Shown one piece after another: positions 54,868-64,000 of a stretch of 64,000 bases of DNA. Location: NCBI GenBank assembly GCA_910589415.1, contig OU342637.1, forward strand, positions 42,810,162-42,874,161. Direction: 5' to 3'. The position numbers and the translations under genes are program-made. The DNA comes from Malachius bipustulatus. Lineage: Eukaryota; Arthropoda; Insecta; Coleoptera; Melyridae. The notes under the pieces are model-generated. The model had not been told where the DNA came from. It saw nothing but the letters and a program-made list of their open reading frames with translations, and made no database searches. The stretch's first letter is position 1; every line of letters starts with the position of its first letter.

Positions 54868-56480
54868 TGTTTTCTGTCGATTTTTCAATCTGTCGTAGAA
54901 AAAGGGGATATTTCCTTCCTGCTGGAAATGTGCACGAATCCAACCCATTCCCAAGAAAGGCAAAAAAAAACTATACCAAATAACTATCGACCAGTGGCAC
55001 TGCTTTCAGTAATATCCAAGATTATGGAGAAAGCTATTAACCAACAACATCTTTTAAAGTAGGTACTTGGAAGGAGCTAATATAATCAGCGACCGCCAAT
55101 ACGGATTCCGCAAACAGAGATCAACTGGTGACCTCCTCACCTACGTCACCGAGATGTGGATGGCGTAATCGAGCACCATGGGGAGTCTCTACGGGTTGCG
55201 CTTAATATTTCTAGAGCTTTCGACCGTGTCTGGCATGATGGACTGTTGGAAAAACTGCAGGCCTATGGCATGCCCGAGAAATTCTGCTTGTGGCTTGCGA
55301 GTTATCTCAAAGATCGTTCATTACAGGTGGCAGTCGATGGAGTTCTTTCTGAGACCTTTTCCATCAATGCCCGTGTGCCTCAGGGATCCATTTTATCTCC
55401 GACTCTCTTTCTAATATTTATAAACGATTTGCTTGAAACAACAAACAATTCAATATACAGTTTTGCCGACGACAGTACACTCATATCTTCTTATACGTTA
55501 GATGCGTGAACATCTGCCATCGACGCACAGACTCGCAGGGAGCAAGAAGTTGCCATACTTAACAATGACTTGCAAGACATTCTAACTTGGGGCGACAGAA
55601 ACCAAGTCCAATTTAATGCTGGAAAAACCCAAGCAGTCATCTTCTCCAAAAAGACCAACGTTTTGGAGCCAGATATGGTGATGGCGGGGCACTCTCTTAC
55701 TCCAGCGTCATCTCTTCGTTTACTTGGAGTGAGCCTCGGAGCGAACATGTCTTGGCATGATTATGTTGCAGGTCTGGCGAAGAGTGCTTCTCAAAAACTT
55801 GGAACACTCTTCTGCACGAAGAAATTTTATACACCACAACAGCTTCTCCTCTTATAAAAGGCTCAAATTCGACCATCATTGGAGTACTGCTCACATGTTT
55901 GGAGCTCAGCTCCTAAACATACGCTGAGACTACTCGACTCTATCCAGAAAAGAGCGGGGACCCAGATTTGACAAAAAATTTAGACACTCTCGAACATTGA
56001 AGATGAGTAGCTGACCTGAGTCTGTTTTACAGATATTTTTATGGAAAGTGTTCAAAAGATGTGGCCCGCTTGATCCCACCTAGAACTAGACCGAGCAGAA
56101 ATACACGTCGAGCCGCAGACGCTCATCCGTATCAGGTTCAGCTCGCTACACCTCGAACCACCCTATTTCAGACTTCTTTTAGTTATAGAACCGCATCACT
56201 TTGGAATAACATTCCAATGGGCGTGTTTCCCGAAGTATACAACCTATAGCGATTCAAGGCCAACGAGAATCGACATTTCCGCTCATGCACCGCTCCCAGA
56301 GCGTCATAGGGATTTCCCTGCAGATCATGTGCATTTTCAATTGAGAAAAATAAAAATAGGCGTTCGATTTTCATCAGACAGTGTTATAGACAGCAAATAG
56401 TTAATATTTAGTTAAAGTTTTGTTAATTATTATACATGTTTTTTTCTAGGTTGGTCATTGCCAATTTTTTTTTTAATAAA
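54868..56480 (+). pseudogene. Jockey/CR1-like LINE, RT remnant, copy 2
   Basis: The 5'-truncated second copy of the 43145 LINE. RT motifs are PIPKKGKK (about 54948), ISKIMEKAINQ (about 55014), YGFRKQRSTGDLLTYV (55099-55146), the catalytic-Asp block LNISRAFDRVWHD (about 55202), VPQGSILSPTLFLIFINDLL (about 55374) and FADDSTLIS (about 55461). A stop follows LDA (55507), then WGDRNQVQFNAGKTQAVIFS (about 55588) and SLRLLGVSLG (about 55724). The tail has RTASLWNNIPMGVFPEVYNL (56187-56246). There are a few stops and frameshifts. The 3' UTR with AATAAAATG extends to about 56480. Confidence 0.88.
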
Positions 56481-56530
56481 ATGATTTTAAAATACTCAAT
56501 TCTGTTGGCTGAAAATAAAATATGTCTAAT

Positions 56531-56644
56531 GCCCATATTCACAAAGCATTCCTGCCCTGTTATATCTGGAAAATATTTAAGTGAATGAGATGGAGATAAT
56601 TGATTACGTAATTATTTAGGAAATTAGCGTTTGTGAATACGGGC
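56531..56644. mobile_element. Short palindromic MITE, second copy
   Basis: GCCCATATTCACAAA at the left and TTTGTGAATACGGGC at the right, with GAGATGGAGATAATTGATTA and the following ACGTAATTATTTAGGAAATTA inside, as in the element at 51687-51834. The left arm is more diverged. Confidence 0.65.
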
Positions 56645-57200
56645 GTGAATATGTTATTCGTGATATCATAACGAAAATAAAACTAAAAACCTTCTTGCGC
56701 AGTAATCGCATAAATAGTGTATTTTTTGCGATTTAATTATGAATATTTTCACCGCTTTTTAAATTGGCTTTCTGTAATTTTCCATAGTTCTAGGTGATAT
56801 TAGCGTAGTGGTTTACTGCGAAAATTTCATTTCATTTTGTTAGAAAACGTGTCATTAAATGGATTTTTAGATTTAACAAAACAAAAAAATTTAGCGATGT
56901 TAAACAATTTTGCCCATTTTCCTATGCCCGCCACTAGCTAACTTTACTTAAAAAATGCTATTTTTCACACTACCTTTAATAAATTCGACAAAGAATACAG
57001 GGGAGTTTTGAACAGAAAATTTGAAATTTTGGAGAAATAAACATCATTTAAAAAAAATTCTAGTATCTCCGCCATTTTTCTTAGTTGGTTCTTAAAATTT
57101 TGGAAGGTTACAGGCAATTTGTATAGTTGTCTACTGTGAAAATTTCAGTTCATATCCTTCAAAAATATGCTCATAAACGGTTATAGAAATTGAGACATTT
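56645..57200. other. Unassigned AT-rich sequence
   Basis: No coding signal. It contains two loosely similar blocks around TGTCTACTGTGAAAATTTCA (about 57126) and GTGGTTTACTGCGAAAATTTCA-like sequence (about 56810), possibly an old repeat. Confidence 0.35.
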
Positions 57201-58490
57201 TTACCCTTTTCCCATCCAAGCCACTGGCTGGATTCTGGATTTCTGGATTCTGGATTTGTAGGAGGGCAGAACAAGTCCGCTGCACTTAGGCCACAAATGG
57301 CCCATTGTGCTTCGTCCATTCACTGGAGTCCTCACTCCTTTAGCCACCCCAGCCCCCAGCCTCAGTATGAACTTGACCAGGGCGCCTGGAGGGGCTCCAG
57401 ATAGATCGTCGTGGCTGATGTGAGCCACGCATAGATCCATGGAGACTGTAGAGTGAAGGAAAGCGGGACAATATATGTTCCATAGTCTCTTCCTCTTCGT
57501 CACGTTCCCTGAATAATGGGTCAGGGTTGATTCCCATCATGTGAAGATGTTTATTTAGTCCGCAGTGCCCGGTGTAGATACCCATCACTTGTTTAAGTGT
57601 TGATCGGGATATTCGCAGACAATATTTGGTGAGTTTGTCGGTTGGTACCGGTATGATTTGTTTCGGAAAGCAGCCGGTGGGGGCATTTAGCCAGCGTCGT
57701 GCATGCTCCTCCGTACTATCCTTGTTTATTATTGAGTAGATTTCGCTAAGTGCCAGCGGCTCGGGCGCGGAGGAAGATTTAGCTCAGAGTATTTGAGAAA
57801 GAGTATTTGAGTGACCTTTGATCTAGGACAGCGTAAGTCTCTTGTGATTAGCAACAGCCGTTAGGGCCCCGTGGGCCTTCAGGGCAAGCCCAAAGCATAG
57901 CCTTGGGCCACTGATTAACCCCAGGGCTCGCCTGCTGTCCGTTAGGATTAAAAGGTTTTTGTTTGTGATTTTGCGTTGGGTGATTTCCATGGCACAATAT
58001 GCGATCGCTATCAGTTTTGTCTGAAGGAATATGTACCCAACGGAATTGTTAGGTTCATATCCAGGGCCTCGGAGTGAACTCCGCAGCCTGATCCTGAATT
58101 GGATTTAGCCCCATCGGTGTATCAATATTAGAATGACGATGTCATCCACGTAGCCGATGGTGAGGAGGTTTTTATCGTTCAGCTTCCTTATCTGATCATC
58201 TACCAAAGCAGCGGCAAGAGGACTCCCCCCTGCTGCGGACAGCCCCGCGTGACCGTGACAGTCCAGTGAGGCTGCGATCGTATCTCCGCCATCTATGGTT
58301 ACTGACCTCAGTCTCAACATGTTGGCTAGCCACCTTATGATGGTTTTAGGAACAGCATGACGGCTTAGTGCCAGCTCTATTGATTCGAAGGTGGTCTTGT
58401 CAAAGTCACATTCAATGTCTATAAACGTCCCGAGGCTGTTTTCCTTTTGATCTAGAAATCTCTCTATGCTGCTGACCAGTTGATTGTTAT
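57201..58490 (-). pseudogene. I-type LINE remnant, second family member
   Basis: The minus strand reads, in broken frames, FIDIECDFDKTTFESIELAL (RT catalytic-Asp region, about 58365-58425), KTIIRWLANML, a GGSPLAAALVDDQIRKLNDK block, then IGYVDDIVIL (RT active site, about 58125-58155). A degraded segment follows. The C-terminus has GIYTGHCGLNKHLHMMGI (about 57530-57583) and a knuckle-like ..ETMEHILSRFPSL (about 57465). Most of the RNase H is unreadable. Many stops and frameshifts make it older than the copy at 46641-48510. Confidence 0.7.
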
Positions 58491-59264
58491 TACTGGTTGT
58501 ATTAAGTCAACTCCAACACCTTGGCTGCCGGTAATTTCAAACAATTCACCATCAAGAATCGGAAGACAAATAGCGGCTAAGCGAGAATTCTACAAATGCA
58601 CACCCGAATTTCCAATCTGGCAAGATCTTCAGAATCATCCTAAAACAAGACTGAAATCTCGAAATCCATTTTGGCAACAAAATCATAGATATTTTCCCCA
58701 TTGGATTCTTGGAAGTCTGAATGGAAAGTTCAGAATGTTTTCAATCATCACCTTATCCAAGATCCAACAAAGGAAATGATCCATCTTCCCCATCGTGAAC
58801 TACTTCTCTCACCCGATTATTATTTTGGTTACTTCCTCCGAGCAAGCATCTTCGTTCCGTCGTCTCTTCTCTATTTGCTTCGCTATTCAGCGGTCGCTGT
58901 GCAGACAATTGCTGTCAGTTTCTTAGCTGAGGATTTTCTCTTTCGCGTTCAGCTCTCCGAGACTCACTTTGACATCTAACTGGGTTGCTACTGTTGAAGG
59001 TTAGAGGTTCTACTGTATTTTGACGTCTCCAGTCATCAACATGCAACTATGTTTAAAATTACACTTCTTGATAAATTTTAAAACTTAAGACAATAATAAT
59101 TGTAGATTACATGACTGTCATCGCATATACAACACACGTCCATTCGAAATCGTGCGAAACCTCTGCTAACGAGTATGAGCAATTTTTATTTCCCAAAGAA
59201 CTTTGACTAGAGTTCTTAAAATCACAATTAGTAGCTTCTAGCGTGACGCATCCTTTATAATAAA
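58491..59264. other. Unassigned sequence
   Basis: Open stretches exist on plus (58480-58779, 58701-58979), but no domain is recognisable. Because a BEL/Pao gag lies just to the right on the minus strand, this may hold decayed protease or RT sequence of that element; I could not align any motif. Confidence 0.3.
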
Positions 59265-59279
59265 TAAATAGTCAGATCA

Positions 59280-60080
59280 CTGAGCGTTGGTAAAAGTTGG
59301 TCTGTTTGTCTCCCAGTCTCTCCTTGTTTTGTCATCGATTTTTTGCATAATAACTGGAATAAGCAGCGAGTCCCAGTGTTGAACTGGAAGCTGTAACTTT
59401 TTCAAAGTCGATTTATGTTGATGAATCGTGTCTAATAACTTTCTTAATTGAACTGTTCATTCTTTATGTACGCTCGGTAGATTAAATAATATATTGTTAA
59501 TATGATAATTAATTATAGCACGCTTATTTTCATGTCGTTTTTCTAACAAATCAAGAGCTATGGAATAATTATCTGCCGTGACGTGTAAAGAATTGATGAG
59601 TGTCAAAGCTTCATCCTTACAACAAGTTTTTAAATAAAGAAATTATTTTTCAACTTGCTAAGTTAATCTGTTATGCACGACTGAATCTCAAAAATATCTT
59701 TGAAACTGTACCATGTTTCGTATTTTCCATAAAAATTTGGTAATCCTAGATCTGGAAGTCTTACCGTTTGCTCGACCTGCATTATCGTGGACTTTACGCT
59801 CTGTTCTGATCCGGTTTTTGCAACATTTTGATTTGCGATTATTTTTTTTTTGCTTTAGCAATGGCTGAAAAAAACATGACTCTGTTTTAATACGATGATC
59901 GCGTTCAAAATCGTTTAGACACTCCAACCAAATCTGAACTTTGTCGAACTCAGCAAAATCGTTTTCTATATTACTTAATCGAATTTCTACTTCAAATATT
60001 CCATCACTATGATCGTGCAAAAATGCTTCAAAATGGTGAAGCCTCTCACAAATAACTTTACGTGCATTGTGAGATTTCAT
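59280..60080 (-). pseudogene. BEL/Pao retrotransposon gag remnant
   Basis: The minus strand reads VICERLHHFEAFLHDHSDG, VEIRLSNIENDFAEFDKVQI (60005-59940), then after a scrambled stretch KTCCKDEALTLINSLHVTAD, NYSIALDLLEKRHENKRAII, a stop, LRKLLDTIHQHKSTLKKLQL, and VQHWDSLLIPVIMQKID. This order and spacing match the DUF1759-type gag of BEL/Pao elements: an N-terminal ..VEIRL..LE..+.EFD.VQ.. segment, then L.G.A...I, NY..A...L, and L..L..LPV..WD.LL. Stops and at least one frameshift show decay. Protease, RT and LTRs were not identified. Confidence 0.75.
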
Positions 60081-61142
60081 CGTCGCGAACTTCGTCTGCC
60101 CTGGTTCTCTTTCCCATTTTTGACTAACGACAATATGAAACGTTTAAATTCCCCTTTTTAACAAATTTTATCTTTGAAAACGCTTTCTGTTGTTCAGTAT
60201 TGAGATTCAGTAACACAAAGTGAATCAAAACTATTAAAATACAATTTGAATTCATTAAGAATCGGGAAGGTATAAAGGATAATAAGGAATCATGGAACGA
60301 GCTCACCGTGATGTGATTTCTAAATTCCTTTGGATTCTAATTTTTTACAGTACAAATCTGTGAATGTGATGCTTGCTGCTTCTAGGTACTATTAGATTAG
60401 GGCTGCTGTTTGCTGGTTCGTTGACAATCCTGCTTTAGTTGTCAAAATCAGGGATGTGCGGTGTAGATAATAGCATGTAGGCAATTGCAATTGCATTGTC
60501 TACATGTCGACTATCGTGTCGATGTAGACAAATTTTGGGAAATTTTCTCATGTAGACAATGTCGACAAAAATTGATTTCAACATTTGAATTATTTAGGAT
60601 GTATGATGTATTTAACATGTTTTACAGCCTATTAGGTCATAACTCATGTCATATAAGTAAGCAGAGAATAGCCAGCAATCCATAAATAGGAGAAGAAAAA
60701 TGATAATCGGAAATCAAAACCCTGTTTTGTACGAAAGTTTGAGATTAGTGTTTGGGCGGTTTTGATTTAGTTATTATTGAAAATAAACGCGGCAACAAGG
60801 CATCTCCGTGGTAGGTACCCGGCGGAAGAAAGCGAGGTTGATAAACGGCATTGCAATTTTTGAAAACCTTTCGAATACGTCGGGAAAGGAGTGCAATCGG
60901 TTCGTGACGAGCATAAAGGCGGTTTAAAATATTATAACGAGACCGCTCTGGAATAATTCTAGTAATTACTTCTTTAACATTTTAGTCCACCATTTTCTTT
61001 GTTTACATACTGGATTAGTCAATGACACGTTCGCGACAGTTCGACGCAAGTCTAGAATGACGTGTTGACGGCCGATGGGATTTCTGCAATCTACGAGAGT
61101 CGAGAATGTACCTACTGTTTCGACGACGCGTCGGGGGGACTA
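60081..61142. other. Unassigned sequence
   Basis: A repeat of TGTAGACAA/TTGTCTACATG motifs in both orientations lies at about 60450-60570. The rest has no gene signal. Confidence 0.35.
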
Positions 61143-61144
61143 TA

Positions 61145-62146
61145 CAGGGTGCACCATGTATCCTTCTCTATATTGCTATCTCCTAACGCTAACAGATACA
61201 ACCCGGGTCGGTTAAACAAGTCCAAAGGAGCGCAATTTTGTGGCCATCTCGATTCCGTCGAGACATACAAGATATCTGTAACCGTTCCTGAAATATCCTG
61301 AAAAAACTGAAAAATCGAGATTTCTTATTTTTGCCATAAATCTTTTTTATTATTGGAGATTGATGAATAATCTTTTGTTGGCTTACATAAGCCGTTAAGA
61401 GCTACCCATCTGACATTTCAAAAATTTTCAAAGCCTACATCCAAGAGTTTTCACAGTCAACTTTCGCTTTTCTTATGGCCGCCATATTGTTTTTTTATAT
61501 TGTTCGATATAAAAAGATCATAAAAACTAAAAATTGTTAAACTTCAAAAAATAAATTTAAAAAATTTACATTCTTCTTTTTTCTTTACAAAAAAGACACA
61601 TTTTTGGACCAAATTTCATAGATAAATTAAAAAACCATAAGGCAAGCAATATTTCGGCGTATTTTACAAATGTTAACGTTTTTCTACGATTTTTTTTAGA
61701 TTTTTCTTTGAAAAAAAAGAATAAAAAAATTTTAAATTTATTTTTTGAAGTTTATTAATTTTTGGTTTCCATTATTTTTTTCTAATCGAACGACATAAAA
61801 AAATAATATGGCGGCCATAAGAAAAACGAAAGTTGACTGTGAAAACTCTTGAATCTAGTAGGCCTTGAAAATTTTTGAAATGTCAGATGGATAGCTCTTA
61901 ACGGCTTACGTAAGCCTACGACAAATTATTTATTAATTTCCAATAATAAAAAAGATATGACAAAAATAAGAAATCTCGATTTTTCAGTTTTTTCAGGATA
62001 TTTCAGGAACGGTCACAGATATCTTGCATGTTTTGACGAATTCGAGATGACCACAAAACTGCGCATCTTTTTTCTAATTTAACCGACCCTGTATCTATTA
62101 GCGTTCAGGAGATAGCAATATAGAGAAGGATACATGGTGCACCCTG
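61145..62146. mobile_element. Foldback transposon, CAGGGTG family, copy 3
   Basis: A 1002-bp element with near-complete inverted-repeat arms of almost 500 bp. Ends are CAGGGTGCACCATGTATCC and GGATACATGGTGCACCCTG, flanked by TA (61143-61144, 62147-62148). Arms include ATGGCGGCCATAAGAAAAAC-type sequence, also found at about 46012. No transposase. Related in ends, not in arms, to 16272-17119 and 41817-42396. Confidence 0.88.
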
Positions 62147-62148
62147 TA

Positions 62149-62535
62149 TAAGGGTCGCCATGCGGCAGTGGTAGTCTGGACGTGGAGTGAAGCTGAAGAC
62201 AGAGCAGTAGTAACTAGTGAAAGCTGAAGTATAGACAGAGCAGTAGTGAAGTGTGAAGTAGGGAAGCCAGTAGACAGTGTAGTGACAGTATAGCGGATAT
62301 AAAGAATAGACAAGTACAAGTAGTAGTGTAGTCAGCTGTGTGTGTTTATTATTGAGAATTAGAGGTTATAACTTGGGTTAGTCAATAAAGTAATTTGCAA
62401 GACTTTTAAGTGGTGGATTAATTTATTATTGTGAGACCCGTAACAATATATTATACATAGAATAATCCTAGTTGCGACCGGCGGGTTGATCCTTCGAGGC
62501 GTTGGCCGTTTTTTTGGTGGTTGTAGCACTTGCAC
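62149..62535 (+). other. Possible LTR-like or transcript-end sequence
   Basis: An AGT/GTAG-rich segment is followed by GTCAATAAAGTAATTTGCAA and GTGAGACCCGTAACA (ending at about 62447). The AATAAA and the CA end look like the 3' part of an LTR of an unidentified element, possibly the BEL/Pao element to the left, but no partner LTR is in the window. The C LTR interrupts at 62536. Confidence 0.3.
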
Positions 62536-63888
62536 TGAAGTGACCCAGTTTGCCTTTACAAATGTCAACAATACGCATGTTAAAATCGAAAACGTAGAGT
62601 TTCTACCATTCACGGATATTCTGTGTATTCGATATGTCAGTTGTCAAGTTTTCAAACCTAGAAACGTCAGTTCTGTCTATGTCATTAAACCACATGTATC
62701 AGTTAGCGAGAAGTCAGGCAGTCAAGTCACGTTTACTTTTCAAGTGGCAGTGGTCCGAGTCGGACAGTCCGATCAGCTGTTCTTTATTTTTTTTTTAAAC
62801 AATGAAAATGAAATCCACACACCATCATGTGAGTAATAACTGATTATTTCTAATTTATTAATATTTGTTAGGCATTATGATATCGCTAGAGATCAGATCA
62901 TCTTGTTTTAATTATTTGTTGTATTTTCACTTTGTTGCAATTTGTTCCTTTACACGTTCAAAATAACACAAAGGGGGCCTCTCTAATACCAGCACCACAT
63001 GTACTAATTTCTGTATGAAGATCAGGGACACGTTTCTTTCAAGCTTTCAAAATTTAATTTATTTAATCCTGATGCATTGACCACATTATTATTATTTAAA
63101 TTTGATACGTTTTAAATTAAAGGATTTCAAAGTAGGGCCCCCATGTAGGTACTCATATACGCACGTGCAAATTGTTTAGTTTAAATTTCAATGCTTTGGA
63201 GACACGCTAGTTTCAATATTTTATTTTATTGTCTAATTTCAAATTGTTTAAACATGTGACCTCCATATCACTATTTTATGAATGAGATATTTTCAGTGAA
63301 TCAATTAATTTCTAACGTAGAGACATGTTTGATTTAAATTTCCATTGTCCGCATTATTCAAATTAACCTAACCGTTTGTTACTTTTGAGAAACTTATACT
63401 TGAATTTTAGGTAATTATTATTTATCGAAATCTTGAACCAGCGCATGCCTTTTTTGATTATTATTATTATTATTATCATTATTATTATGATCAAGCACAT
63501 TTCTCAAGAAACAATTTATTTTGCAGTGATCACATTTTCTTTGTATTTTAAACTCTTTTCTGCTCTCAACAATTTTATTTGCATTTTATTCATGAAACTA
63601 TTTAAACGATCTTATTTTAATCACATCTCTCATACACGTGTGCATGGTTCTTATTAGAAATGGATTAACAAACTATAAAGGATTTCTTTCTCATATTTTA
63701 TATTTTATGTATGACTAATTTTATTGTGATTTTACGATCCACATGACTGCTCTATTTATTTGCTTTTACAATTCATGCCTGCATTTATTAACCTGTGTGT
63801 GTCAAAATGTTTATTTAATTCTTCCACATTTTACTTAATGATAATTTTCTGAGAACGTATCAAAACTGAACCATTAATCAACCAACCA
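62536..63888 (+). mobile_element. Family C LTR, 5' part only
   Basis: Starts TGAAGTGACCC and matches 2556-3807 followed by 12399-12488 without the A insertion, giving the empty site for A at about 63782-63806 and for the foldback at about 63150. It breaks off at 63888 (..CCAACCA) where other copies continue TTTTATG. About half of the LTR is present. Confidence 0.85.
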
Positions 63889-64000
63889 AGCAGAAGCTTC
63901 TGCTTTTTCAAAGCAGAACTCCAAAAGGAAGAAGAAAAACTGAGAGAAACCCATTGGAGGAACCTCTCAGGGTTGAGACAAGCCAAAGAACTTCTCGGGA
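63889..64000 (+). pseudogene. Edge fragment of an RNase-H-bearing LINE
   Basis: In the frame starting at 63892 it reads RSFCFFKAELQKEEEKLRET then HWRNLSGLRQAKELLG. The HW..LSG.RQAK pattern matches the segment after RNase H in I-type LINEs (compare NHWETAPGCRQARLF near 47230). It starts with the palindrome GCAGAAGCTTCTGC (63890-63903) and runs off the window. Confidence 0.55.

Noticed and set aside
54560..54963. Minus-strand ORFs as upstream FAAH2 exons
   Set aside because: The right part is antisense to the LINE, and the rest shows no amidase motif and no suitable splice donor.
58480..58979. Open frames possibly encoding BEL/Pao protease or RT
   Set aside because: No active-site or RT motif could be aligned on either strand.

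Overview
The window looks like insect nuclear DNA, hemipteran-like but not resolvable to species. It is AT-rich, has spliced exons with GT/AG borders and no bacterial operons, is full of GTACCTAC-type repeats, and carries arthropod transposon families (Ty3/gypsy, BEL/Pao, Jockey/CR1-, I- and R2-like LINEs, TA- and 8-bp-TSD foldbacks). Almost everything is mobile DNA. The only likely host coding sequence is two exons of a fatty-acid amide hydrolase 2-like gene near 54.1-54.6 kb on the minus strand, plus two unassigned candidate exons (49.5 kb plus, 50.4 kb minus).

Left 41 kb: a nested LTR-retroelement array. Three families are involved. Family A (3808-12394) is a structurally complete Ty3/gypsy element on the minus strand: 1.56-kb LTRs differing at about ten sites, CTGT target duplication, PBS, PPT, gag, a -1 slippery heptamer, pro-RT-RNaseH-integrase, and two nonsense codons. 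Family B (18368-23747, and 28696-30183 plus 36868-40764) is a related Ty3/gypsy element, truncated after RNase H. Family C is a non-coding LTR element (LARD-like) with very long LTRs (about 1.9-2.7 kb) and a 1.8-kb internal region made of poly-T, CCC/CA-rich 46-bp repeats and 30-bp repeats. There are four C internal regions (763-2555, 13863-15651 and 24772-26562 on plus; 32620-34431 on minus). C1 and C2 share one LTR, which A has split. The block C-internal + LTR + B is present twice, head to tail (about 12.84-23.75 kb and 23.75-40.76 kb); the second copy of B was later split by an almost pristine 6.7-kb C element (30184-36867).

Right 23 kb: a graveyard of older fragments. It holds three long foldback elements with CAGGGTG ends and TA duplications (one lies in the left array at 16272-17119; the others are 41817-42396 and 61145-62146), two copies of a Jockey/CR1-like LINE, R2-like LINE fragments, RNase-H-bearing I-like LINE fragments, a BEL/Pao gag remnant, and a three- to four-level nest of DNA transposons at 48.9-53.9 kb. 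A C-family LTR reappears at 62536-63888 and preserves the empty site of the A insertion. The window ends in a LINE fragment.

A and B carry their own replication genes. C elements carry none and must have been moved in trans by an unidentified partner. Family assignments rest on motifs and reading by eye; no database search was possible.
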